64,000 bases of DNA. Origin: Phaeodactylum tricornutum CCAP 1055/1. Taxonomy: Eukaryota > Bacillariophyta > Bacillariophyceae > Surirellales > Neidiaceae. The position numbers and the translations under genes were made by a program. The stretch is from positions 763,518 through 827,517 of the forward strand of contig NC_011678.1 of NCBI RefSeq assembly GCF_000150955.2, written 5' to 3'. Below, piece by piece: positions 32,434-41,407 of the stretch. Within the stretch, counting starts at the first letter, position 1. Each line of letters begins with the position of its first letter. The notes below the pieces were generated by a model. The model was not told where the DNA came from. It saw only the letters and a program-made list of their open reading frames with translations, and ran no database searches.

Positions 32434-34065
32434 ATGGCGTCGGATCTGAAACCTTGGGCGATCGCCTTGATTGTGCTTGCTGGTATCGTTGTCGGTGGCT
32501 ATCTCATGCTCCAGCTTCTCCGCGTCTGGGCTAAGGGTGTCTACAACCGTCTCCAGAAAGAGTCCAAGACTGCCTGCGATATTGATGCCTTTGTGGACGT
32601 GCAGCGGAACCCCGTGCACGCGCTCAAAGTTGTACTGGTGTACAAGTTTCAGCTCGGAAATCGTACAGCCAGTACGGACCCCATTCCCCTCGAATGCTCC
32701 CCCAGTCCACACGTCGATGGACTGCAGGTTAGTCGCCGATCCGGTACGACGAATACCGAATCTGATAAAGACAAGGTTGTTGTTCCCTTGGAACAAATCC
32801 TTGCCGAGACCGAGAAGCCCCCCATTGTGATTGCCACCATCCGCATGGGGTTCGGGCATCACCGTCTCGCCTACTCCGCCGCTTCTTGGGCACTCCAGGC
32901 CGGTCACGTCGCTATCTTTCACGATTTGCTCAACATTGAAAGTCCCGAATCGGACCTCGTCAAGTCCACCGACGAACTCTACTCGCGCTTTTCCCGGTAC
33001 GCTTCGGAAATTGGTGGTGTGGCCGAAAAGGCCTGGGGCGCCGCCATGAAGAGTGGGGACGCCGACGCCCTCCGTATCGCCGCACTCACGGCGGCACACC
33101 TCCAACCGCTTTTGCTCACCTATCCCAAAGATACGCCCATTATTACAACGCATCAACTCGTCGCACTCACCGCATCCGCCGCCGGTTTTACCAACGTGGT
33201 CAATCTCGTCGTGGACAACCACGCGCAGTGGTTTCTTACCGTGCCCAACACCAAGAACATCGTGCAGGGTCCGGTCAATTACCAAAACTTTCTGCGCATG
33301 GGTATAGACGCCAAGGAACTAGCCTGGGAGGGGCACTGGTGTCCGTACGATATGGTGCAGAATATCGAGGCGGATTGTCAACGTCGGATTGCCCGGGCAC
33401 AAGCCGGCAAACCGGTGCGGTTGCTCATTCCCGTCGGAGGTGCCGGAGCCCAGCGTAAATTCATCGTGTCGTTGGTGGAGGCCTTGGCCCCCCTGGTTCG
33501 CGGGGGCAACGGTGGGAACAACAACGCCGTACAACTCTTTTTGAACGCTGGTGATCACGCCCACATGAAACAAGCTTTTCTGGAAACGCTCGACGCTTGC
33601 AATCTTGACTTTGATACAGTCACGACGACGCAAGGAGTCCGTGATTTTCAAGCCAAATTGCTGTCCGAGAAAGATAACAAGAAGGCCGCCAATATGAAGC
33701 CAATTACGCTTTTCTCCTTTGATGAGTATTTCCCCGCCGTTGCCACCACCGACATTTTGTGTCGCGTCAGCGATGTTCTCTGTTGCAAACCCTCGGAATT
33801 GGCTTTTTACGCCGTTCCGAAACTCCATATTCGACGTGTGGGTGACCACGAAGCCGATTCGGCCCTACGGGCGGCCGAACTTGGAGATGGGACTGTGGAG
33901 GCTCGTACCGTGGACGACGCCATGGACTTTGTGACTCTATTCCGAAACGGACCGGAACTCCTCACGACCATGAACGAAAGTATCATCCGCAATAACTCTG
34001 TTGGAATCTACGACGGCTGCAAGAAAGCGGTCGAGCTGGTGTTGGAAAAGATTCAAAGCAAGTGA
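32434..34065 (+). CDS. Membrane-anchored GT-B-like glycosyltransferase (MGDG-synthase/MurG-like N-lobe), function unknown
   Basis: 543 residues from ATG 32434. A single strong membrane helix (about 8-30) sits at the N-terminus, suggesting a signal anchor. The N-lobe has IVIATIRMGFGHHRLAYSAASWAL (motif at about 139-144), which resembles the GGGH loop of MGDG synthase and MurG. Next come IITTHQLVALTASAAG and VNLVVDNHAQWFLTVP, where GT-B enzymes usually have a T.D..HP.W. The C-lobe opens with RLLIPVGGAGAQRKFIVSLVEAL, a sugar-nucleotide-site-like strand-Gly-loop, and ends with SELAFYAVPKLHIRRVGDHE. The fold and membrane location are inferred; donor and acceptor are unknown. Not a canonical MGDG synthase by motif detail. 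Confidence 0.6.
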   Translation: MASDLKPWAIALIVLAGIVVGGYLMLQLLRVWAKGVYNRLQKESKTACDIDAFVDVQRNPVHALKVVLVYKFQLGNRTASTDPIPLECSPSPHVDGLQVSRRSGTTNTESDKDKVVVPLEQILAETEKPPIVIATIRMGFGHHRLAYSAASWALQAGHVAIFHDLLNIESPESDLVKSTDELYSRFSRYASEIGGVAEKAWGAAMKSGDADALRIAALTAAHLQPLLLTYPKDTPIITTHQLVALTASAAGFTNVVNLVVDNHAQWFLTVPNTKNIVQGPVNYQNFLRMGIDAKELAWEGHWCPYDMVQNIEADCQRRIARAQAGKPVRLLIPVGGAGAQRKFIVSLVEALAPLVRGGNGGNNNAVQLFLNAGDHAHMKQAFLETLDACNLDFDTVTTTQGVRDFQAKLLSEKDNKKAANMKPITLFSFDEYFPAVATTDILCRVSDVLCCKPSELAFYAVPKLHIRRVGDHEADSALRAAELGDGTVEARTVDDAMDFVTLFRNGPELLTTMNESIIRNNSVGIYDGCKKAVELVLEKIQSK

Positions 34066-34207
34066 AACCTTATCATTCCAGAGACATTGCCCAAATGGAA
34101 AGGAGTGAGACGTTGCGTACGAGTATTTGCAGAGAAAGAAAATTCAGAAACCAAGGAACGCGGCACTATTTAGATAAGTAAGGCGCTAGTAGCGTATACG
34201 CACAAAA

Positions 34208-36247
34208 TTACCAATCTCCACCCCCAGCCAGCGCATCTTTATGACCGCCCGCCACCCGACGAGCGTCTTTGTCAATCTTGGGACAATCCACAATAGTATG
34301 TCCGAGACCGCCGCAAAAGGAACAGCCGGCGCCACCGTTTTGCTCACGAGGATCGTCCAACATCAGGAGAACCGGAGGAATACGTTGGCGGGCTTCCCTT
34401 AGTAGACCCTTGAGATCCAAAAGGGTTGTCTCTTCACAACTCTTATTGATGAAAGTGGTGGCCACACCAGTTTTGCCACATCGCCCAGTTCGACCAATCC
34501 GATGAACGTAGTTTTCAATCTCGGTCGGCATGTCGAAATTAATTACGTGCTGAATGGCGGCGAAGTCCAGACCTTTGGCAGCCACGTCCGTTGCGATCAA
34601 GACATCCTTCTGGCCACTCTTAAACAACGTAATGGCTTCGTTGCGCTCTTCTTGGTCCTTGCCACCGTGAATACTTACAGCCTGTACGCCTTTGAGCAGC
34701 AAGTATTCGTGGATATCGTCTACATCACCCTTGCGTTCGCAAAATATAATCACCGGCGGTGCCGTCTTTTGCAAGCAGTGCAACAAATATACAATTTTTG
34801 CTTCTTGCTTGACGTACTCGACTTCTTGAATCACGTCGAGATTGGCCGCTCCTGCTCGTCCAACATTTACCACAATCGGTTGAACTAGAGTTTGACGGGC
34901 AAAGTCTTGAAACTTTTTTGGAAAGGTCGCGGAAAACAACAAGGTCTGCCGTTGGTGCGGAAAATGATTCATTATCGTTCCGACTTCTTCGTCAAAGCCT
35001 AAATCGAGCATCCGATCGGCTTCGTCAAGACATATATACCGACATATCATAAGATTGAGAGCCTTGCGTTTGAGCAAATCACGTAGTCGTCCCGGTGTGG
35101 CTACCACACAATGAATTCCTTGTTGTTGAACCGTTTGCACTTGATCACGTACAGATTCGCCACCAATTAATAATTGTGTGCGTAGCTGTGGATACCGATT
35201 CTTTTCTCGACTGTCGCCCGCGGGTGGGGTAGTCAAGGCCGTGGCCAATTCCGAGACGAGTTCGTACGTTTGTCGAGCCAACTCACGGGAGGGCGCGAGT
35301 ATAATACCGACCGGGCCTTCTCCCGGAGCAATCGGCATACGTAACTCCTCTTCCAGGGCCGCCATTACGAGAGGCAAACCGAAAGTTAAAGTCTTACCAG
35401 AGCCGGTGAAGGCAATGCCGACCATATCCCGACCCGCCAGTGCGACAGGTAGACCCTGCATTTGGATCGGAGTGGGACGTGCAATTCCTTTCTGTTTCAA
35501 AGACGCCAAAATTGGTTGGGGAAATTTCATGTCAACGAAGCGCTTCAGCGGGGGTGGAATATCGTTGCCTTGCACTTCCATGTGCCATTCATCTCGAATA
35601 GCTTGCCAAGCCTCTTCTCCTTGTTCAAGAATATACCGTGGCACTCTCCAAGACGAGGGCATTGGCTTTTCGTAAACGACCCCTTGTGCACGTTCCGACG
35701 CGGCTTGCAACGCATTCGTCTGTACCTTGGAGGCCTCTTTCAAGATGCGAGCTTCTTCTTGTTCTTGCGCTGTTTCGGCGCGTTCTTCGGCCGTCCGTGT
35801 TTGATTTAAAGCCGCAACACGATCCAGTAAAGACTCAACCTTCTCGGATGATGCTGCCTCGACGGAGGCTTGTTCTTTACTGGTGTTCGTGGGGTGTAGA
35901 TGGGAGTTTTCATTTTCGGGTTGCTCTTTATCTTCATCGGAATGCTCAACCACGATGTGAGATTCCTGCAATGACTCGTAAGCTTTCTTTCTCCGTTGCG
36001 CTATCGATTTTCGGTCCCCTCCTATTGATGATTGTAATAAGGCTTCTTGCTCGAGACGCCGTTTCTTGGCGGCCGTGGTAATCTCCGTCGTCTCGCCCAG
36101 CAACGAAAAGTCTTCCCAAACGCTTCGTTCCTGTTCTTGTCGATTGCCTCGAATTCGAGCTTCTCGCTTACGCTTCCATTCCTGTAGTCGGTCTTTATCC
36201 TCCGCTTCATCTAAAGGCGACGCGCGGTTTATTGCTGCCTCCCCCAT
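34208..36247 (-). CDS. DDX41: DDX41/Abstrakt-type DEAD-box RNA helicase
   Basis: 679 residues. DDX41 unwinds RNA in spliceosomes and has other nuclear roles in animals. All helicase motifs are present: PTPIQMQGLPVALAGRDMVG (Q region), AFTGSGKT (Walker A), APSRELARQ, TPGRL, DEAD in LDEADRMLDLGF, SAT in LFSATFPK, and YVHRIGRTGR (VI). A C-terminal CCHC zinc knuckle (CSFCGGLGHTIVDC) and the Glu/Lys-rich N-terminal half match DDX41 and set it apart from other DEAD proteins. The length is a little above the human protein (622). No intron is needed. Motif copies at 36397-36405 and 36500-36508 lie in its upstream region. Confidence 0.93.
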   Translation of the reverse strand: MGEAAINRASPLDEAEDKDRLQEWKRKREARIRGNRQEQERSVWEDFSLLGETTEITTAAKKRRLEQEALLQSSIGGDRKSIAQRRKKAYESLQESHIVVEHSDEDKEQPENENSHLHPTNTSKEQASVEAASSEKVESLLDRVAALNQTRTAEERAETAQEQEEARILKEASKVQTNALQAASERAQGVVYEKPMPSSWRVPRYILEQGEEAWQAIRDEWHMEVQGNDIPPPLKRFVDMKFPQPILASLKQKGIARPTPIQMQGLPVALAGRDMVGIAFTGSGKTLTFGLPLVMAALEEELRMPIAPGEGPVGIILAPSRELARQTYELVSELATALTTPPAGDSREKNRYPQLRTQLLIGGESVRDQVQTVQQQGIHCVVATPGRLRDLLKRKALNLMICRYICLDEADRMLDLGFDEEVGTIMNHFPHQRQTLLFSATFPKKFQDFARQTLVQPIVVNVGRAGAANLDVIQEVEYVKQEAKIVYLLHCLQKTAPPVIIFCERKGDVDDIHEYLLLKGVQAVSIHGGKDQEERNEAITLFKSGQKDVLIATDVAAKGLDFAAIQHVINFDMPTEIENYVHRIGRTGRCGKTGVATTFINKSCEETTLLDLKGLLREARQRIPPVLLMLDDPREQNGGAGCSFCGGLGHTIVDCPKIDKDARRVAGGHKDALAGGGDW

Positions 36248-36684
36248 GGTGGATCGTTGGGAATCGTAGAAAGGAAATTTATGGTCGGGGTTGTCGCCGT
36301 CAAAATGCGTGGGGCACCTCCGTAACTTACTCCGGGTTGCTTGCCTTCGTTTCCCATTTTCTTTGTTTGTAGCGACGGACTGACACTATTCCGTTGTCAC
36401 TGTCAGTCTTCCTACCTTACAGTTCACAATTTTTTACCGTCCACAATGACTGGTTGAATGTAACAGTTTTCAGTCGCGCAGAACGGTGGAAAAACTGACT
36501 GACTGTGACATGACAATGAGAGCAAACGCTGGCATGAAGAACGCAACAAGATCACGGATAGAGAGGCTTAAAACACAGCACAATTCTTCCAAGGAATTGG
36601 GATCAAACCAAAGATGAATTCCATCTTGTTTGTTTCATACACCATTTCAGCCATGTCGGAAGCAACAAATCTATAAAACAAGAG
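36248..36684. other. Upstream region of DDX41 with ACAGT motif cluster
   Basis: Contains TCACTGTCA (36397-36405), a TTACAGTTC variant at 36417-36425, a TAACAGTTT variant near 36470 and TGACTGTGA (36500-36508) within about 110 bp. No gene is supported in this stretch. Confidence 0.45.
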
Positions 36685-36704
36685 CCCCCCCCCCCCCCCC
36701 CCCC
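36685..36704. repeat. Run of 20 consecutive C
   Basis: An uninterrupted C20 (G20 on the other strand) directly before a long open frame. It can form G-quadruplex or i-motif structures, and its true length is hard to sequence, so the frame across it is uncertain. Confidence 0.9.
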
Positions 36705-37204
36705 TTCCCACTTTACCTCGTCGGTTCAGTACCAAGGATGTTAAAGCGCAGTTTCAGATCAATTTAGAACGCCCCAAAAATCGGCAGAACGAGTACCGTC
36801 GGAATCTGGCAATACATGTGGTGGAGCGTATGAAGATCTTTCTACTGGAATACTTTGCTAACAGCAATGAAGCGCGTCCCGTCACGTTGCACATCACTAT
36901 AACAGTGTGTTCCGGAGGAAGTTCCATTGGTCGAATTTGCTGTTCCGAATTTGATATAGAGTGGGCCCTGTTGCACATGGACTGGTACCTACAGCTCGAG
37001 TCCGCCGTCAGCGACCCGGAATCACCAAGCACTCCCAAGCCCCTGACCAATTCAGCCACAGAACAATTTGCGGATTCGAGCGTGATAGGCATGGTAGACT
37101 GCTGCGAGACGAACTACTGCGAACGCGCAGTGCTTGTGATCATGGCGTTCAAGGCGGCGGAAAGCCTTGGCAAGAAAGTGGCAACCGCGCTGGCTGCCTT
37201 GTGA
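36705..37204 (+). CDS. Hypothetical open frame without a clear start (possible gene relic)
   Basis: The frame stays open from the C20 run to a stop at 37202-37204, about 165 codons. It reads like protein: KDVKAQFQINLERPKNRQNEYRRN, then HITITVCSGGSS and ALLHMDWYLQLESAV. No ATG opens it; the first internal Met is at 36830. I recognise no family. It could be the 3' exon of a gene whose 5' part lies beyond the C-tract or was lost. The frame length and amino-acid make-up are the only support. Confidence 0.3.
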
Positions 37205-38106
37205 ATATAAGCATTACACCTACATAGGCACAATCCCATACAAGCCTATTCAATCCCTATCTACTTCAACTCTCTCTGTCTATAACATATCCAACAAAGA
37301 TGCCCCCAGTGTCAAATACGGTTGTAGAAAGAGCGTGGGGATATTACTTCCATAGTTGTATTGCACCACTTGCTAGTAGGGCGTGAACAACTTTCTGGAA
37401 TTCGCTTGATTCACAGTCAATAATGAAAAATGAATTCCTATACCGTTATATGTATTGCCAACCAGCCTCTCTGTTCCAGCTACCTAAATTTGTAAACAAT
37501 TGGCACCAATCCGATGAGTTGTCCGCAGTCTTGTTTGTGAGGCCAGAGTAGAAACGAAACTTAGGTGACAGACACATGTGATAGTTGTACTTACTTATTG
37601 GGAAAAGGGTAGGCCGGCGGCGGAACAGCTTGACATTTCGGTTGAATATATATATACAAAAATGGTAGAAGTGTCAGGAGGCCTTTATTCCATAAGCCCT
37701 ACATAGTCTCTCTCTGGTATGGCGATGATGAAACGCCACGACCGAAGCTCGGCATTCGTTCGACTCTCAACGTCGCACCGTGTCGCAGCTATCTCTCGAC
37801 GGGAAGTCGAATCACGCCGACGCTAATCCGTTTGACTTTGTTTCACTGTCACCAATTCTGACTGGACAAGAGCGAGTAGCGGAAGCAGTCTCTGCTCAGA
37901 AGTAAACATTACAGTGGTGGCATCGAAACCATATCCGTTGCAATACGGCGAGCTAATCGGAGAGCAGAAAAGTACAAGGACAGATTCGCCAAGGCTACGC
38001 CAAGCGAAAGAGATCCACACAACGAAAAGTCCAGGAGGTGCTGATTGATTCGTGCTGGCACTGTGGATATCTATCGACGCAAGCTGTATATCTCGCTTCC
38101 TTCAAT
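37205..38106. other. Upstream region of the SPX-MFS gene
   Basis: 900 bp with motif copies TCACAGTCA (37411-37419) and TCACTGTCA (37843-37851), and an AT dinucleotide run near 37647. I looked for a P1BS-type site (GNATATNC); the AT run is close but lacks the final C. No gene is supported. Confidence 0.4.
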
Positions 38107-40740
38107 ATGACTGGAAAAGTCCGCGACATTGATGACTTTGGCCCATGGCTCAGAAAAGCGATTCTTGTGGAAGAAGACCAGGACTGGACACCTCACACTG
38201 TGGACTACAACTTGTTTAAATCCCGTCTCAAATTCTTCGCTCGTCGTCGCTCACGACTGCGTTCCATGATGAATGAATCTTCCGATGGACGCGTCAACCA
38301 GACCGTTCTGCAAACCATGTTGCAGATTGGACCCAACTCGAGAGATGCCTCACCGTTCGCATCGCCGCCTCCGCGGTCTATCACCGTAAACTCCTACCAC
38401 ATCAATCAGAGCGCTACGTCTGCTACTATCGGTGCCGAGAAAGCTCTCCGCTGTGAGGCCAGTAGCAGTGGTGAAGATGACGAAGATGATCATGGTGAAC
38501 ATCCTTACATCCGTTTCGTTGATTTGGCAAAGTCTCCTTCCGAAGCTTCCTCTTTGGGAACACACACGAAAGGCCGCATAATCAAACGTTCGGTTTTGCG
38601 CCAGGTATCCAACTTGGAGCGACAGGAAATGGCCAATTTTCTGCGTTGGGAAGCGGACAAGGCAGCGTTGTTTTACCTGGCACATTGGCAAAAGATATCC
38701 CGTAAACTCGAGAATTCATCGGTAGATCCCATTGTCGGGGATGAAATTCTAGAATTATTTGCATTTTGTGCCATCAACATCGTCGTCATGTGCCAGATTC
38801 TGATTCGATACGATGCTTATGCACGGGCGTTTGAGGGAACGCCAATGATGGACTACTACCTAAAAAAGATCACAAAACGCTCAACGAGCTTTCGCAAGAT
38901 TCTCCGCCACGACGAACTTGCGGTCATTTCCGATTTGTACGTGCAACTATCGCCCAATACGAACCATCATGTTGTCTTGCAGTTTGTATCGCAGCGCAGC
39001 ATGTTTCAGAACATAATCGCGTGTAGCGCTAAAGCCTACAACGGCGGGCCAGACCTGACGAATTCCTTTGTTTTAAAATTACGCGAATGGTTTTTGCTGG
39101 GTGGATTGCTGGAAGATCGACTTGGTCTAGAACCGGCGTACCTGACCATGCGCGGACAATCGCTTACCAACGAAATAAAGCAACTCGCCGATTGGCGGAC
39201 GATGAAACTTAACATCTTGCCAATTGCTCCCACTAAGCGTTTGACCGCGATGCAAGTCTTTCATTTGACTCTGAATTTGATCAGCGCGTTCCTCTATTGC
39301 ATGAATTACTACATTGTTGAGCCATCTTCAACAATGTACGTCAATCGACTCGGTGCGCACGACGCCATGTCAGGGACACTTATTGGTATGATGCCCCTGG
39401 CTGCCTTTGCTTCGAGTTTACCCTATAGTATTTGGACCAATCGATCTTTTCGACAACCCTTCATCGCGAGTGGCGTCCTACTAATTTGCGGCAACCTGCT
39501 GTACAGCATGGCCGACCGGTTTCAACGTATCGATATTGCGCTGGCTGGACGATTTATTGCCGGTCTTGGTGCTCCAAAGTGCATCATTCGCAGGTATATG
39601 GCTGATACGACTCCACTCGCTCTGCGCACATCTGTCAATGCAGGATTTGGTATGGTGGTTGCCGCGGGGTCCGCCATGGGACCGGCAATGGCCGTTATGT
39701 TGAATCGCATCGAATATACGGTGGCCTTTCCCTATATTGGCGTCATTTCCTTGAACGGCTTAACTCTGCCTGGATACTTTATGGCATCACTCTGGCTGAC
39801 CTTTACAGTCATTGTACTGTTGACTTTCGAGGAACCCGATCGAGAAGGATTGGAGGAACAAAAGTTGCTGGAGAGTCAAGGGGATATTCTCGTTAGTCCG
39901 ACAAATCGCTCGACCACCGATAATTCCACTTCGTATCGAAACCAGTACAACGGTAGTATCATAGGTCACTATGGCAAGTATTCTGAAATGCACGACAGCG
40001 ACGATCGATCGTTCGAGATTAAATCCCAGCAGCTGTCACAAGATATTCCGCTTGGGTACGAGTTACCCGAAGACTCGACTTTTTGGCACAGAATCCATTA
40101 CTTTTTTGCTCTCATCACATGGCCGGTTCGCCTATGTCTGGGTCTGCTCTTTTGCAAAGTTTTTACAATTGAAACCCTTGTTAGTGCAACATCGGCGTTG
40201 TCCAAGAATCGGTACGGGTGGCAAGTAAACCAGGTTGGAACACTAGGGTTCATCATTGGTTGTTTGGTCATTCCATTTTCCATCTTGGTGGGAAGATTGT
40301 CTATGTCGCATCAGGATCACGTTTTGATGCTTTGGTTGGTTGGCACGGGGTGTTTGGGCATGTTTCTCTTAATCGATCTTTCCGATTTGGTCGAAACGCA
40401 AGATCGGCACTACAACGAAGGCCATCCATTGGCTGTTGGTCCCAACCGATACATTTGTGGCTACTTTTTGTCATATCTGTCAATACAATCCTTCGAAGGA
40501 GTGATCGGCTCGACGTTAAGCAAAGTGATTCCGACTGCACTGGCCTCCGGAACAATAAACTCGGGACTATTGGCCACCATGGTTGATACATTTGGTCGTG
40601 CCTGCGGAGATCTCTTTATCTCTGCTGTTGGCTTTGTTAACCTACGCCAGCTCATGAATTTATTGTTCATACCTGGTTTTGCGATTATGCTGATCTGTTT
40701 CGTCGTCATCGAACGATTCCGAGACTTACTGTCAGTGTAA
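38107..40740 (+). CDS. SPX-MFS phosphate transporter (vacuolar PHT5/VPT-like)
   Basis: 877 residues from ATG 38107; an in-frame ATG at 38038 gives a 23-residue extension without targeting features. The N-terminal SPX domain (about 20-330) has WTPHTVDYNLFKSRLKFF, MANFLRWEADKAALFYLAHW and the Lys-rich TKRSTSFRKILRHDEL helix that in this family senses inositol pyrophosphates. From about residue 380 there are some eleven hydrophobic helices of the major facilitator fold, with a hydrophilic loop (about 585-665). SPX-MFS proteins move phosphate across the vacuole membrane in plants and related proteins do so in algae. The family call is strong; localisation and direction are inferred. A decayed SLC34 phosphate carrier lies about 11 kb upstream. 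Confidence 0.9.
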   Translation: MTGKVRDIDDFGPWLRKAILVEEDQDWTPHTVDYNLFKSRLKFFARRRSRLRSMMNESSDGRVNQTVLQTMLQIGPNSRDASPFASPPPRSITVNSYHINQSATSATIGAEKALRCEASSSGEDDEDDHGEHPYIRFVDLAKSPSEASSLGTHTKGRIIKRSVLRQVSNLERQEMANFLRWEADKAALFYLAHWQKISRKLENSSVDPIVGDEILELFAFCAINIVVMCQILIRYDAYARAFEGTPMMDYYLKKITKRSTSFRKILRHDELAVISDLYVQLSPNTNHHVVLQFVSQRSMFQNIIACSAKAYNGGPDLTNSFVLKLREWFLLGGLLEDRLGLEPAYLTMRGQSLTNEIKQLADWRTMKLNILPIAPTKRLTAMQVFHLTLNLISAFLYCMNYYIVEPSSTMYVNRLGAHDAMSGTLIGMMPLAAFASSLPYSIWTNRSFRQPFIASGVLLICGNLLYSMADRFQRIDIALAGRFIAGLGAPKCIIRRYMADTTPLALRTSVNAGFGMVVAAGSAMGPAMAVMLNRIEYTVAFPYIGVISLNGLTLPGYFMASLWLTFTVIVLLTFEEPDREGLEEQKLLESQGDILVSPTNRSTTDNSTSYRNQYNGSIIGHYGKYSEMHDSDDRSFEIKSQQLSQDIPLGYELPEDSTFWHRIHYFFALITWPVRLCLGLLFCKVFTIETLVSATSALSKNRYGWQVNQVGTLGFIIGCLVIPFSILVGRLSMSHQDHVLMLWLVGTGCLGMFLLIDLSDLVETQDRHYNEGHPLAVGPNRYICGYFLSYLSIQSFEGVIGSTLSKVIPTALASGTINSGLLATMVDTFGRACGDLFISAVGFVNLRQLMNLLFIPGFAIMLICFVVIERFRDLLSV

Positions 40741-41407
40741 AGCTGCAACCACGACGAAAACACAATGAACACCTGGTAAATCACCAACTTTAAGGTCTTT
40801 TACCCAGAAAATGCATATCTGTTCAAAAATTCAGATGGTGGTCAGACTTTCTGCTTCCGAACGAAACATGCCCCACAGGATAGATCCGATGGCCTGCAGA
40901 GCCATGCCTGTTTCTTCCACATCTTGGATTCGGGAACGACTCAAACCATTTCGACTCACCATGACGGTCGAAGTTGCCGTGACTAACGACTGAGCTACAT
41001 GAATGCTGCGTTGTTATCATTTGCAATCCACTTACAATGAATGCAACACCCTGACAGTACATGATTATTGAGGAAATGAGATGTCTGCTTAGAAAATACC
41101 GAAAATAAATCTAGAGAACAGTTAGAAAATATCACGCGACATTTGTTGGGCCGGAGCTCAACTAAGTGTTCACTTTTTTTAGGTCCTGTAGGACAGCCAT
41201 TTAATCATGATGACACTCGTAGCTAGTGTATGATTGTGACGTCACTCTTGCCTGGATTTCTCTTTACGACCATTTCATTGCGACTACTACCTGACGGTGA
41301 GTATGAGCCTCTGGCTTGTGGATCGACAACCATGTGCACATGAATCCTGTTTTTTTGCGTAACAAAGCGGTTGTTGAGCTCAAGTAGCAATTACGGCACG
41401 AAGAAGT
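40741..41407. other. Intergenic region with a possible small minus-strand gene
   Basis: 667 bp between two plus-strand genes. Apart from the minus-strand frame near 40842-41004 described separately, no feature is evident. The stretch 41100-41407 holds nothing recognisable. Confidence 0.35.
40842..41004 (-). CDS. Possible small gene or 3' exon, unknown function
   Basis: A minus-strand frame, preceded by an acceptor-like ATGTAG near 41005 and ended by TGA near 40842, encodes about 54 residues. They look like real protein: VMVSRNGLSRSRIQDVEET then GMALQAIGSILWGMF. An upstream GTAAGT (near 41034) could be the donor for a first exon. The heptad-like pattern with EETG recalls SNARE helices, but the match is weak. 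I could not build a complete gene. Confidence 0.28.

Noticed and set aside
37640-37665. Possible P1BS phosphate-response site upstream of the SPX-MFS gene
   Set aside because: The AT run resembles GNATATNC but lacks the final C, and diatom use of this site here is unproven.
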